A DNA stretch of 64,000 nt, taken from positions 372,001-436,000 of the forward strand of contig CAVWFN010000007.1 of NCBI GenBank assembly GCA_963754285.1. Direction: 5' to 3'. Source of the stretch: RYN-133 sp963754285 (GTDB lineage: Bacteria > Actinomycetota > Actinomycetes > Mycobacteriales > Jatrophihabitantaceae). The notes beneath the pieces were generated by a model that saw nothing but the letters and a program-made list of their open reading frames with translations, was not told the origin of the DNA and did not search any database. Of this stretch, positions 25,682 through 34,934 are shown one piece after another. A program made the position numbers and the translations under genes. Position 1 is the first letter of the stretch; each line of letters opens with the position of its first letter.

Positions 25682-27127
25682 GTGATCCTCCCCGACTTCG
25701 ACACGTGCTACCGGGCGGTGCACTCCCGCGACACCCGCTTCGACGGGTGGTTCTTCACCGCGGTGCGCACGACGGGGATCTACTGCCGCCCGTCGTGCCC
25801 GGCGATCACGCCCAAGCCGGGCAACGTGACGTTCCACCCGAGTGCGGCGGCAGCACAACGGGCCGGCTACCGCGCATGCAAGCGGTGCCGTCCGGATGCG
25901 TCACCGGGCTCGCCGGACTGGAACGTGCGCGGCGATCTCGTCGGTCGCGCGCTGCGCCTGATCGGCGACGGCGTCATCGATCGCGAGGGGGTGCCGGGGC
26001 TGGCTCGACGGCTCGGCTATTCCGAGCGCCAGGTACATCGGTCACTGATCGCCGAGGTCGGCGCAGGACCGCTCGCACTCGCACGGGCGCAACGCGCGCA
26101 GACCGCGCGCGTGCTGCTCGAGACGACAGACATCCCGGTCACCGATGTCGCGTTCGGCGCCGGGTTCGCGAGCGTGCGGCAGTTCAACGAGACGATTCAA
26201 GAGGTGTTCGCGACAACGCCGACGGTGCTGCGGACGGCGCGCCGCAAGGGCCGTTCGCCCGAACCAGGCGTCATCACGTTGCGCCTTCCCTACCGCGAAC
26301 CGCACGACGTCGGCTTCACCCTCGATTTTCTCGGCGCCCACGCAGTGCCGGGAGTCGAGAGCTACGTCGACGGCGTCTACACCCGGGCGCTGCGCGCGCC
26401 GAGCGGCCCCGCCCTCGTGTCGATCTCGAGCGCTGCGGATGCTCTGCGCTGCACCGTGCGGCTGCGCGACACACGTGACCTGGTGACGGTCGTCGCGCGA
26501 GTACGCCGGCTCTTCGACCTCGACGCCGACCCGGTCGCCACGGACACCGCATTGTCGGCCGACGCCGCGCTCGCACCGCTCGTCCTCAAGCGGCCGGGCC
26601 TGCGCGCGCCCGGCTCGGTCGACGGCTTCGAGACGGCGGTCCGGACGGTCGTCGGACAGCAGATCTCGGTGCGCGGCGCGCGCTCGGTTCTGGGCCGCAT
26701 CGTCGACGACCACGGCGAACCCGCCTTCGAGGGTGAGCCGTGGCGGCTGTTCCCCGCTCCCGAGGTGCTCGCAGAAGTGGCACCGGAGACCTTGCCGATG
26801 CCCCGCGCCCGCGGCCGCACCGTGGCCGCGTTGGCATCAGCGACCGTTGGCGGGCTGGAACTCGACCCAGGTGCCGACCGCGACGAGGTTCGCAGCACCC
26901 TGCTCGCAATGCCGGGCATCGGCCCGTGGACGGCCGACTACCTCCGGATGCGCACGATGTCCGACCCGGACGTCCTGCTTGCCAGTGATCTGGTCGTACG
27001 GCGAGCCGCCGCCGACCTCGACATCGATCTGTCCGACGGACGTCCCGGCTGGGCGCCGTGGCGCACGTATGCCACCTATCACCTGTGGGCTCATCTCGTC
27101 GCCGACGAGTGGGCCGACCTGCGATGA
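25682..27127 (+). CDS. Ada-AlkA fusion: methyl-phosphotriester sensor and 3-methyladenine glycosylase
   Basis: 481 residues, three domains in order. The Ada N-domain (~1-75) has four zinc Cys (CRPSCPA, CKRC), one of which accepts methyl groups from phosphotriesters. The AraC-type helix-turn-helix (~95-180) has VTDVAFGAGFASVRQFNETI. The AlkA-type glycosylase (~200-480) has VVGQQISVRGARSV, the hairpin MPGIGPWTADYLRMR and catalytic Asp in VLLASDLVVRRA. It should sense methylation, activate transcription and remove alkylated bases. The Ogt gene follows directly. The promoter may be self-activated, as in other Ada systems. Confidence 0.93.
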   Translation: MILPDFDTCYRAVHSRDTRFDGWFFTAVRTTGIYCRPSCPAITPKPGNVTFHPSAAAAQRAGYRACKRCRPDASPGSPDWNVRGDLVGRALRLIGDGVIDREGVPGLARRLGYSERQVHRSLIAEVGAGPLALARAQRAQTARVLLETTDIPVTDVAFGAGFASVRQFNETIQEVFATTPTVLRTARRKGRSPEPGVITLRLPYREPHDVGFTLDFLGAHAVPGVESYVDGVYTRALRAPSGPALVSISSAADALRCTVRLRDTRDLVTVVARVRRLFDLDADPVATDTALSADAALAPLVLKRPGLRAPGSVDGFETAVRTVVGQQISVRGARSVLGRIVDDHGEPAFEGEPWRLFPAPEVLAEVAPETLPMPRARGRTVAALASATVGGLELDPGADRDEVRSTLLAMPGIGPWTADYLRMRTMSDPDVLLASDLVVRRAAADLDIDLSDGRPGWAPWRTYATYHLWAHLVADEWADLR

Positions 27128-27147
27128 TCACCAAAGAGGAGAACACC

Positions 27148-27639
27148 ATGCTGTACACGCTCATCGCGTCGCCGCTCGGCGACCTTGTCGCTACTCGCGA
27201 CGACATCGGCATCACCGGGTTGTATCTGCCGAGCGGCAAGAACGCGGTGATTCCGAAGGACGACTGGACGCGCGACGACGACGCCTTCGAGGATCTGCGC
27301 ACCCAGCTCGCGCAGTATTTCGCCGGTCAGCGCCGCGAGTTCGTGTTGCCGCTGCACGCGTCGGGGTCGATGTTCCAGCAGCGGGTGTGGGCCGCACTGC
27401 TCGAGATTCCGTACGGCGAGACCGCGAGCTACGGCGCGACTGCGACAGCCATCGGCGCACCCACTGCGTCCCGAGCGGTCGGCCTCGCCAACGGCCAGAA
27501 CCCGATCTCGATCGTCGTCCCCTGCCATCGGGTGATCGGCGCCAACGGATCGCTCACCGGCTACGGCGGCGGCATCGAGGCCAAGCAGTGGCTGCTGGCC
27601 CACGAAGCGGCGCACTCTGATCTATTCGCCGAGATCTGA
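27148..27639 (+). CDS. ogt: Methylated-DNA-protein-cysteine methyltransferase
   Basis: 163 residues from ATG 27148, chosen because AAGAGGAG lies seven bases before it; an ATG at 27124 overlaps the previous stop but lacks a site. Active-site PISIVVPCHRVIGANGSLTG (~115-133) carries the acceptor Cys; the helix-turn-helix region FQQRVWAALLEIPYGETASY is typical. It removes O6-methylguanine by suicidal transfer. Together with the Ada-AlkA fusion it completes a two-gene alkylation-response operon. The C-terminal Ada part is thus encoded separately. Confidence 0.95.
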   Translation: MLYTLIASPLGDLVATRDDIGITGLYLPSGKNAVIPKDDWTRDDDAFEDLRTQLAQYFAGQRREFVLPLHASGSMFQQRVWAALLEIPYGETASYGATATAIGAPTASRAVGLANGQNPISIVVPCHRVIGANGSLTGYGGGIEAKQWLLAHEAAHSDLFAEI

Positions 27640-27764
27640 TCTGCGTCTGGCCCGCTCGCTTCGCTCGGGGCCGTCCGCAGCTCAGAACGCAGGCTCGCTA
27701 TCGCTCGCGCGGCGGCGACTCTTCGCGCAAGCGCTCATCGCGTGCCACTCGCCTCTAAAACGGT

Positions 27765-28334
27765 TTAGCGGAACTTGTTTTGCGCTTCCGTGAGACCGTC
27801 GCGGAGTAGTGCTTCGGTGGCGTCGGCGGCTCGATCGACCAGGTAGCCCAGTTCCTTGCGTTCGCCGGTGGCGAACTCGCGCAGCACGAAGTCGGCGGGA
27901 TCCTGGCGACCGGGCGGTCGTCCGATGCCGAACCGCACACGAGCGAACTCGGGTGAACCGAGCGCCGAGATCATCGATCGCAATCCGTTGTGGCCACCAG
28001 CGCCGCCACCTTGCTTGAGGCGGATAGCGCCGTAGTCGAGATCGAGATCGTCGTGCGCGACGACGATGCGCTCGACCGGCGTCTTGAAGAACCGGGCGGC
28101 GGCATTGACGGGGCCGCCCGACTCGTTCATGTACGACATCGGCTTGGCGAGCACGACCGGGATGCCGCTCAGTCTTGCCTCGACGATCTCGCAGCGCGAT
28201 CGGTGTGCCTTGAATCGCCCGCCGATGCGGTCAGCCAGCAGATCCACGACCGCGAACCCGATGTTGTGCCGCGTCGCCGCATAACGCGGCCCCGGATTGC
28301 CGAGACCGACGATGAGAAACCGGTCGTCGGGCAC
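27765..28334 (-). CDS. pth: Peptidyl-tRNA hydrolase
   Basis: 189 residues, normal length. FLIVGLGNPGPRYAATRHNI (~6-25) includes catalytic His; MSYMNESG (~66); VAHDDLDLDYGAIRLKQGGG (~92-111) holds catalytic Asp; GHNGLRSM. It hydrolyses peptidyl-tRNA dropped from ribosomes. It lies 16 bases after rplY on the same strand, the usual actinobacterial pair. A short CTAAA/TTTAG repeat covers its stop codon. Confidence 0.97.
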   Translation of the reverse strand: MPDDRFLIVGLGNPGPRYAATRHNIGFAVVDLLADRIGGRFKAHRSRCEIVEARLSGIPVVLAKPMSYMNESGGPVNAAARFFKTPVERIVVAHDDLDLDYGAIRLKQGGGAGGHNGLRSMISALGSPEFARVRFGIGRPPGRQDPADFVLREFATGERKELGYLVDRAADATEALLRDGLTEAQNKFR

Positions 28335-28349
28335 GGGTGCAGCCGGCAG

Positions 28350-29045
28350 TTACTCGGCTGAGTCGCCGGACTCCGCCTTCGCGCCCTCGGACCCGCCGTC
28401 CTCGGTGCTCGCCGCGGCTTCGTCGCCCTCGGTGTCGGGCTGGTCCTCGACGATGCCCAACTCGTCGGCGGCCTCGGCCATCTCGGCCTCGATCTCTGCC
28501 TCGGTCGGAGCTTCGTTCATAGCCAGCAACACCTGGGTCGGGTCGGTGATCAGCGTGGCGCCGGTCGGCAGGGTCAGGTCGGCTGCGGTGATCTGCTCGC
28601 CGATCTTGAGGTTGTCGATGCTGACCGCGATCTCGGTCGGCAGGTTCGTGGCCTCGGCCTCGAGCGACACAACCGTATGTTCCTGCGCGAGCAGGCCGCC
28701 GGGCGCCACGTCGCCGCTGATGGCGAGCGGGACGTCGATGGTGACCTTCTCACCGCGGCGCACCGCGAGCAGGTCGACGTGGTCGTAGGTGCCCTTGATG
28801 GCGTGGCGCTGGATCGCCTTCGGGATCGCCAGCTGCTCCTCGCCGTTGAGGTCGAGGGTCAGCAGGACGTTGGCGCCACCGTGACGCACCGCGTTCGTGA
28901 ACTCGCGGGCAGGCAGCGACACGTGCCGCGGATCGGCCCCGTGCCCGTAGATGACGGCCGGGATCATGCCGGCGCGACGGGTGCGGCGGGCACCACCCTT
29001 GCCGAACTCGGTACGTGCTTCGGCGTTGAGCCGGACCTCGGACAC
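28350..29045 (-). CDS. rplY: 50S ribosomal protein L25, CTC form
   Basis: 231 residues from GTG 29045, with GGAG eight bases upstream. The L25 domain (~1-95: EVRLNAEARTEFGKGGARRT, IPAVIYGHG) is followed by the TL5/CTC beta domain (~100-185: IDVPLAISGDVAPGGLL) and a very acidic tail (~190-231, EAEIEAEMAEAADELG then Glu/Asp/Ser). It binds 5S rRNA. The long form is normal for actinobacteria; the acidic tail is variable. Co-transcribed with pth. Confidence 0.95.
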   Translation of the reverse strand: MSEVRLNAEARTEFGKGGARRTRRAGMIPAVIYGHGADPRHVSLPAREFTNAVRHGGANVLLTLDLNGEEQLAIPKAIQRHAIKGTYDHVDLLAVRRGEKVTIDVPLAISGDVAPGGLLAQEHTVVSLEAEATNLPTEIAVSIDNLKIGEQITAADLTLPTGATLITDPTQVLLAMNEAPTEAEIEAEMAEAADELGIVEDQPDTEGDEAAASTEDGGSEGAKAESGDSAE

Positions 29046-29243
29046 TGCAGAACTCCTGAATTGTCGTCTCGTGTGCATATACGCGATGCCGCAGAAGGGA
29101 CGGACGCGAACGCGCGTCGCGAGGCGACACCGCGTCGATCACGGATGTTCGCGGGGCGAACGTCCCTCGCCGGGGCAACCACACCAGAGTACCGGGTGCG
29201 TGTGCGGCCCTGCGCGTCGGTGTCAGCGCACGGCCAGTGTCAC

Positions 29244-30053
29244 CTACCGGGCCGCCGCCTTCTTGTACCGGCGCACCGACAGCGGGACGAACACGGCGAC
29301 CAGCACGATGCACCACGCGAGCGTGTAGAGCTCCGGGTGCTGCAGCGACCAGTCGTTGGTCGGTGGTGACGCGCCGCCGGTGTTGCCGAACAGTTCGCGT
29401 GCCGACTGGGTCACCGTCGACACCGGGTTCCAGTCGGCGATCACGCGCAACACGCTCGGGAAGTGCTGCGTCGGGACGAACGTGTTCGCGATGAAGGTCG
29501 CCGGGAAGATGACCATGAACGAGGCATTGTTCACGACCTCGGGGGACGGCACGATCAGACCGACCAGCGCCATGACCCAGGAGATCGCGTAGGCGAAGGC
29601 GAGCAGGATCAGGAAGCCGGCCACCGCGTGGGCGACGTCCGTGCGGATGCGCCAGCCGACGATCAGGCCGGTCACCGCCATGACGATCAGCGTGATCACG
29701 TTGTAGCCGACGTCGGCCGTCGTGCGACCGACCAACACCGCCGAGCGGGACATCGGCAGCGACCGGAATCGGTCGATGATGCCCTTCTGGATGTCGTCGG
29801 CCATTCCGGCGCCGGTGAACGTGGCGCCGAAGACGACCGTCTGGGCGAAGATGCCCGGGATCAGGAACTCGCGGTACGACACCCCTGGCGTGAACGTGTT
29901 GATGGCGCTGCCGAATACATAGGCGAACAGCAGGATGAACATGATCGGCGAGATCGTCGTGAAGACGAGGATGTCGGGCACTCGCTTGATCTTGATCAGG
30001 TTGCGCTTGGCGACGATCGCGCCGTCGACGGCGACCTTGACCGCCGCGTTCAT
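29244..30053 (-). CDS. ABC-2 type exporter permease (DrrB-like)
   Basis: 269 residues with six membrane segments (ILVFTTISPIMFILLFAYVF, VITLIVMAVTGLIVGW and others) and the DrrB-type cytoplasmic stretch ADDIQKGIIDRFRSLPMSRS (~88-107). It forms the membrane part of an exporter with the ATPase just upstream; ATG 30053 overlaps that gene's stop by four bases. DrrAB-type pairs export drugs or lipids; substrate not evident. Confidence 0.92.
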   Translation of the reverse strand: MNAAVKVAVDGAIVAKRNLIKIKRVPDILVFTTISPIMFILLFAYVFGSAINTFTPGVSYREFLIPGIFAQTVVFGATFTGAGMADDIQKGIIDRFRSLPMSRSAVLVGRTTADVGYNVITLIVMAVTGLIVGWRIRTDVAHAVAGFLILLAFAYAISWVMALVGLIVPSPEVVNNASFMVIFPATFIANTFVPTQHFPSVLRVIADWNPVSTVTQSARELFGNTGGASPPTNDWSLQHPELYTLAWCIVLVAVFVPLSVRRYKKAAAR

Positions 30054-31060
30054 CGCGCTGCTCCGGCGGGCTCGCTCGCGGCCGTGTCGTCGTCGGTGCC
30101 GGCGGCGTCGGCTTCGGCCGCTTCGGCTCGGTGACCGGTCAGGGCGAGAAACACGTCGTCGAGCGTCGGCCGGCGCAGCCCGATGTCGAGGATGGCCACG
30201 TGCGCCGCGTCGAGCTGCCGCAACGCCTCGGTAAGGACGCCCGCACCACCGCGCACCGGCGCGATCAGCCGACGGGTGTGCTGGTCGACGTCGACCTCAC
30301 TGACCGCGACGCGGTCGAGCACGCTCTGCGCAGGCGCGAGGTCATCGACCGAACCGACGACCACTTCGATCCGCTCGCCGCCGACCTGTGCCTTCAGCGC
30401 GTCGGAGGTGCCTTGCGCGATCCGCTTGCCGTGGTCGATCACCAGGATGTCGTCGGCAAGGCGATCGGCCTCTTCGAGGTACTGCGTCGTGAGCAGCACG
30501 GTCGTGCCTGACTCGACCAAGGTGGTGATCACCTCCCACATGTCGTTGCGGCTGCGTGGATCGAGCCCGGTGGTCGGCTCGTCCAAGAAGAGCACGGGTG
30601 GCGCCGCGACGAGCGCACCGGCGAGGTCGAGTCGGCGGCGCATACCGCCGGAGTAGGTCTTCACCGGACGATCGGCCGCGTCGGTGAGCGCGAACTGCTC
30701 GAGCAGTTCGTTGGATCTGGCCTTCGAACGCCGCGGGTCGAGGCCGTACAGCCGCGCGACCATGTGCAGGTTCTCGTAGCCGGTGAGGTATTCGTCGACC
30801 GCGGCGTACTGGCCGGACACGCCGATGTGGGCGCGCACCTGACCGGCCTGCTTGCGGACGTCGAACCCGGCGACCTCGGCGGTGCCGGCGTCGGCCTCGA
30901 GCAGTGTCGTCAGGATGCGCACCGCGGTCGTTTTGCCGGCCCCGTTGGGTCCGAGGACCGCGAGCACGCTCGCCTCGGGAACTGCCAGGTCGAGGCCGTC
31001 GAGTGCTCGGACCTTGCCGTAGATCTTGACGAGGCCGTTGGCCTGCACGACGTCGCTCAT
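30050..31060 (-). CDS. ABC exporter ATP-binding protein (DrrA-like)
   Basis: 336 residues from ATG 31060 (GAGAGG six bases upstream). Walker A GPNGAGKTT (~39), Q-loop in GVSGQYAAVDEYLTG, signature YSGGMRRRLDLAGAL (~140), Walker B PPVLFLDEPTTGLDP (~160). The C-terminal ~100 residues are the DrrA-type regulatory domain. It powers the permease downstream by ATP hydrolysis. A promoter TTGTCC-18-TAGGGT lies upstream. Confidence 0.94.
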   Translation of the reverse strand: MSDVVQANGLVKIYGKVRALDGLDLAVPEASVLAVLGPNGAGKTTAVRILTTLLEADAGTAEVAGFDVRKQAGQVRAHIGVSGQYAAVDEYLTGYENLHMVARLYGLDPRRSKARSNELLEQFALTDAADRPVKTYSGGMRRRLDLAGALVAAPPVLFLDEPTTGLDPRSRNDMWEVITTLVESGTTVLLTTQYLEEADRLADDILVIDHGKRIAQGTSDALKAQVGGERIEVVVGSVDDLAPAQSVLDRVAVSEVDVDQHTRRLIAPVRGGAGVLTEALRQLDAAHVAILDIGLRRPTLDDVFLALTGHRAEAAEADAAGTDDDTAASEPAGAAR

Positions 31061-31084
31061 CACACACCTCTCGGTCGACCACGA

Positions 31085-31114
31085 ACCCTAGGGAACAGGG
31101 GTGACAAGGGACAA
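31085..31114 (-). promoter_or_regulatory. Promoter of the DrrAB-like operon
   Basis: On the minus strand, TTGTCC (31114-31109), an 18-base spacer and TAGGGT (31090-31085), close to the housekeeping sigma consensus. Transcription would start near 31078, giving a short leader that includes the GAGAGG ribosome site. A TTGATCAA palindrome at 31119-31126 sits just upstream. Confidence 0.6.
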
Positions 31115-31134
31115 CGATTTGATCAACTGTTCGC

Positions 31135-32229
31135 CTAGGGCGCAGCGAGCATCCGGTCTGCAGCGCCGTGCACGACCGCGGTGACGCCGCCGGCGGCGAG
31201 GTCCGCGCGCTGCAGGTCGGCTCCCGTCCCGCGTCGCCACAGGTCATCGACCAGCCGGTGCACCTGGTCCGCGTCCCCGTATCGGATCAGCGCCGGGCCG
31301 AGTTCGTCGAGCATGCGATCGACCAGCTCGGCGGCCGGGCGCAACGACGCGGTGGTCACGTCGACCAATTCGCCGCCCAGGCCGAACCGAGCGGCTCGCC
31401 AGGCGGCTGCCCGCAGTCGCTCAGGGGCCAGGTCGACAGGCTCTGCCGATATCGCGGTCTCGACGGCCGCCCGGCACAGCGCTGCGAGCAGCACCGAGTC
31501 GGCAACCTGCTGTCCGCTGTCGGCGACGCGGAATTCGACCGTCGGGTACTTGGCCGACAGCCGCACGTCGTAATAGATCATCGCCGAATCGACTGCGGCG
31601 CCGGTCGCAACCGCCTCGTTCACGCGCCGGTCGTACTCATCCGCGGTGCCGAACCGCGCGGTGGGGCCGGCGGTCGGCCAGCGTCCCCAGGCGATCGTGC
31701 GATAGCTGCTGTAGCCGGAGTCGCGGCCTGCCCAGAACGGCGAGTTGGCACTCATGGCCAGCAGCACCGCCACCCAGCGACGCACCCCGTCGATCGCTGC
31801 AATCCCCTCGGTTCGCGAGCCGACCGACACGTGGACGTGCGTGCCGCAGGTGAGCTGGTCGGCGGCCACCAGGCCGAACTGCCGCTGCATGCGCTGGTAG
31901 CGCTCGTCAGGCGTCGGCTCCGGGAGCGTTGCGGACGGGCTGGTGCCGAGGCCGGCGGCAACCACTCCGCGCTCCCCCGCCGCTGTCGCGAGCTCACCAC
32001 GCCGCTCGTGCAGGTCCGCGCCGAGCGCGCCCAGGTCGACCTGTGGCGCCGACGCGATCTCGGCCTGTTCGAGCTTGAGCTCGTGCTCGACCGACGTGGC
32101 GGGGTCGTCGGCGAGCTGCTCGCCCACCCGTGCCGGACGCGCTGCTCCGGTGAACAGCAGCAACTCCTCCTCGACGCCAACGTTGCGGCGCCCCGGACCG
32201 GTCTCGGATCGCGCAGGAGTCGAGGTCAC
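31135..32229 (-). CDS. Carboxylate-amine ligase / glutamate-cysteine ligase type 2 (YbdK family)
   Basis: 364 residues from GTG 32229; the frame stays open further but upstream sequence lies over ispE and has no family match. NVGVEEELLLF (~16-26) is the GCS2 N-terminal glutamate/metal site, then LEQAEIASAP (~53), CGTHVHVSVGS (~130) and RTIAWGRWPTAGPTARFG. The family is ATP-dependent and related to gamma-glutamylcysteine synthetases; true glutathione synthesis is not implied in actinobacteria. Its start is 39 bases from the divergent ispE ATG. Confidence 0.85.
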   Translation of the reverse strand: MTSTPARSETGPGRRNVGVEEELLLFTGAARPARVGEQLADDPATSVEHELKLEQAEIASAPQVDLGALGADLHERRGELATAAGERGVVAAGLGTSPSATLPEPTPDERYQRMQRQFGLVAADQLTCGTHVHVSVGSRTEGIAAIDGVRRWVAVLLAMSANSPFWAGRDSGYSSYRTIAWGRWPTAGPTARFGTADEYDRRVNEAVATGAAVDSAMIYYDVRLSAKYPTVEFRVADSGQQVADSVLLAALCRAAVETAISAEPVDLAPERLRAAAWRAARFGLGGELVDVTTASLRPAAELVDRMLDELGPALIRYGDADQVHRLVDDLWRRGTGADLQRADLAAGGVTAVVHGAADRMLAAP

Positions 32230-32268
32230 TCGGAAAGCCTGACACAGCCGTCGATACGATCGTTCTCG

Positions 32269-33189
32269 ATGCCCGTCGTCGAAATCGCCGACGCGGTGCG
32301 CGTCCGCGTACCAGCCAAGGTCAACCTGCACCTGTCCGTCGGCAGCGCGCGCCCGGACGGATACCACGATCTGACCACGGTGTTCCAGGCAGTGAGCGTC
32401 TACGACGACGTGATCGCCCGCGGTGCCGACGGCATCCACGTCAAGACGGCCGGTCCGTACGCGCGCGGCGTCCCGACCGACGGCGCGAACCTTGCCTGGC
32501 GCGCCGCGGAGCTCCTCGCCGCGCATACCGGCGCATCGGCAGACGTCCGCCTCGAGCTGCACAAGAACATCCCGCTCGCCGGCGGCATGGCCGGGGGTTC
32601 CGCCGACGCCGCCGCCGCCCTCGTGGCCTGCGCCGCGCTGTGGCGCACCGGGACGTCGCGCACACAACTCGCGACGCTGGCCGCGCAACTCGGCAGCGAC
32701 GTGACGTTCCCGCTGACCGGCGGGACGGCGCTCGGCGTCGGTCGCGGCGAGCAACTGACGCCCGTCCTGGCGACCGGTGAGTACCACTGGGTCTTCGCGC
32801 TCGCCGACGTCGGGCTGTCGACCGTCGACGTGTACCGCGAGCTCGACCGGCTGCGTGCAGACGGGCAAGCGCCCGATCCCATCGGCGCGGCCGACGAGAT
32901 GCTCGACTCGTTGCGCGCCGGCGACTGCGGCCGCGTCGCCGACGCGCTCGGCAACGACCTGCAACCAGCCGCCCTGTCGCTGCGTCCGGAACTCGACGAC
33001 GTCCTGTCCACGGGCGCCGAGCTGGGCGCGCTGGGCGGCATCGTGTCGGGATCGGGTCCGACCTGCGCATTCCTCTGCGCACACGCCGACGCCGCGCAGG
33101 ATCTCGCGGGCGAACTCGACCGGGCCGGCATCTGCTCCTCGACCCACGTCGCCACTGCGCCCGCACCCGGCGCGCGAATCACCGGCTGA
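32269..33189 (+). CDS. ispE: 4-diphosphocytidyl-2-C-methyl-D-erythritol kinase
   Basis: 306 residues from ATG 32269, with TACGAT eight bases upstream, so a very short or absent leader. GHMP-kinase motifs: VRVPAKVNLHLSVGSARPDG (~12-31), the ATP loop PLAGGMAGGSADAAAAL (~103-119) and the late GIVSGSGPTCAFLC. It phosphorylates CDP-methylerythritol in the MEP isoprenoid pathway. In M. tuberculosis ispE follows ksgA; here rsmA is 12 kb away. The stop overlaps the next ATG (TGATG). Confidence 0.95.
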   Translation: MPVVEIADAVRVRVPAKVNLHLSVGSARPDGYHDLTTVFQAVSVYDDVIARGADGIHVKTAGPYARGVPTDGANLAWRAAELLAAHTGASADVRLELHKNIPLAGGMAGGSADAAAALVACAALWRTGTSRTQLATLAAQLGSDVTFPLTGGTALGVGRGEQLTPVLATGEYHWVFALADVGLSTVDVYRELDRLRADGQAPDPIGAADEMLDSLRAGDCGRVADALGNDLQPAALSLRPELDDVLSTGAELGALGGIVSGSGPTCAFLCAHADAAQDLAGELDRAGICSSTHVATAPAPGARITG

Positions 33190-34928
33190 TGGCGAATCTG
33201 GTCAACCTCGAGACGGTCGGCAAGTCCTACGGGACGACCACCGTTCTCGAGGCGGTGTCGCTGGGCATCGCCGCCGGCGAGCGCATCGGTGTCGTCGGGC
33301 GCAACGGCGGCGGCAAGACCACGCTGCTGCGCATGATCACCGGAGCTGAACCCCCCGATACCGGCCGGGTCACGGTGACCAGCGGTACCCGGATCGCCTA
33401 CGTCGACCAGCGAGGCGTGCTTCCCGATGCCACGGTGCGCTCGATCGTCGTCGGCGACGGCGCGGTGCACGAATGGGCCGGCGACGCCGAGGTGCGCTCG
33501 GTACTCACCGGCCTCGGGCTCGCGGACGTCGGTCTCGAGACCGGCACCGCCAGACTGTCCGGCGGCGAGCGACGGCGCGTTGCGCTGGCGGCAGCCCTGG
33601 TGCAGCAGGCCGATCTGCTCGTCCTCGACGAGCCGACCAACCACCTCGACGTCGAAGGCGTCACCTGGCTGGCCGCATACCTGTCCGCGAGGCGCACCGC
33701 GCTGCTGGTCGTCACGCACGACCGCTGGTTCCTCGACGCGGTCGTGGCACAGACCTGGGAGGTCGCGGACGCGACGGTGCGTCAGTACGAGGGTGGATAC
33801 GCCGCCTACGTGCTGGCTCGCGCCGAACGCGCCCGGCAGGCGTCCGCGACCGAGGCACGACGCCAGAACCTGCTGCGCAAGGAACTGGCGTGGTTGCGTC
33901 GTGGTCCACCGGCGCGTACGTCCAAACCGCAGTTCCGCATCGACGCGGCCGAGGCACTGATCGCGGACGTTCCGTCCGTGCGGTCGTCTGTCGAGCTACG
34001 GGCGCTCTCGCAACGCCGTCTCGGACGTTCGGTGTACGAACTCGACGACGTCACGATGCTTGCCGGCGACCGGACGTTGCTCGACCACGTCAGCTGGCAC
34101 GTCGGACCCGGCGACCGGGTCGGCATCATCGGCGTCAACGGCTCGGGCAAGACACACCTGCTGCGCCTGCTGGCCGGCGAACTGGCACCGTCCGCGGGGC
34201 GCGTGCAGATCGGTCAGACGGTGCACGCGGGCTATCTCTCCCAAGAGGTCGCCGAGCTGCCGTCCGCGCTGCGCGTGCTCGAAGCGGTGCAGCAGGTTCG
34301 CGAACGTGCCGAGCTGGGCGGGGTCGAGCTCACGGCCGGTCAGCTCGCCGAACGGTTCGGCTTCGGCAACGACAAGCAGTGGACGCCGGTGGCAGACCTG
34401 TCCGGTGGGGAGCGGCGCCGGCTGCAACTGCTGCGTTTGCTCCTTGCGCAGCCGAACGTCTTGCTGTTGGACGAACCCACCAACGATCTCGACACCGACA
34501 CCCTTACGGCGCTGGAGGATCTGCTCGATTCCTGGCCCGGCACGCTCGTCGTCGTGAGCCACGATCGCTACCTCGTCGAGCGGGTGTGCGACACGACGGT
34601 GGCCTTGCTCGGCGATGGGTCACTCGCCGCGCTCCCCGGCGGCATCGACGAATACCTGGCGCGGCGCAACAGCTCGAAGGAGGCGAACGAGGCCGAGGCA
34701 AAGGATCGCCGTACGAACAAGGGTGATTCGCGCGCCGCACGGAAGGAGCTCTCACGCCTTGAACGCCGCGTCACACAGCTCGAGACCCGCGAGGCGGCGC
34801 TGCACGGCCAGTTGGCCGATCATGCGACCGACTTCGAGAAGGTCGCCGAACTCGACGAGCAGTTGCGCGCGGTCGTGGCCGAACGTGAAGCCGCAGAACA
34901 GCAGTGGCTCGCTCTCGCCGACGAGTGA
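33189..34928 (+). CDS. ABC-F family ATPase (Uup-like, two ATP cassettes)
   Basis: 579 residues. First cassette ~1-230 with Walker A GRNGGGKTT (~37), signature LSGGERRR and LLVLDEPTNHLD. The linker is ~240-290. The second cassette is ~290-500 with GVNGSGKTH, LSGGERRRLQLL and LLLDEPTNDLD. The C-terminal ~70 residues are a charged coiled coil (RAARKELSRLERRVTQLETR), as in Uup. ABC-F proteins act on ribosomes or DNA repair rather than as transporters; no membrane domain. Translationally coupled to ispE. Confidence 0.92.
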   Translation: MANLVNLETVGKSYGTTTVLEAVSLGIAAGERIGVVGRNGGGKTTLLRMITGAEPPDTGRVTVTSGTRIAYVDQRGVLPDATVRSIVVGDGAVHEWAGDAEVRSVLTGLGLADVGLETGTARLSGGERRRVALAAALVQQADLLVLDEPTNHLDVEGVTWLAAYLSARRTALLVVTHDRWFLDAVVAQTWEVADATVRQYEGGYAAYVLARAERARQASATEARRQNLLRKELAWLRRGPPARTSKPQFRIDAAEALIADVPSVRSSVELRALSQRRLGRSVYELDDVTMLAGDRTLLDHVSWHVGPGDRVGIIGVNGSGKTHLLRLLAGELAPSAGRVQIGQTVHAGYLSQEVAELPSALRVLEAVQQVRERAELGGVELTAGQLAERFGFGNDKQWTPVADLSGGERRRLQLLRLLLAQPNVLLLDEPTNDLDTDTLTALEDLLDSWPGTLVVVSHDRYLVERVCDTTVALLGDGSLAALPGGIDEYLARRNSSKEANEAEAKDRRTNKGDSRAARKELSRLERRVTQLETREAALHGQLADHATDFEKVAELDEQLRAVVAEREAAEQQWLALADE

Positions 34929-34934
34929 GCGCAG

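Noticed and set aside
27640..27764. GC-rich intergenic repeats (GCTCGCTTCGCTCG) as a mobile element
   Set aside because: Only a short GGCCC/GGGCC stem and no target duplication or ORF; this word is common between high-GC genes.
32230..33147. N-terminal extension of the GCS2-like gene across ispE
   Set aside because: The sequence is antisense to ispE and the family N-terminus (VGVEEE) begins just after GTG 32229.
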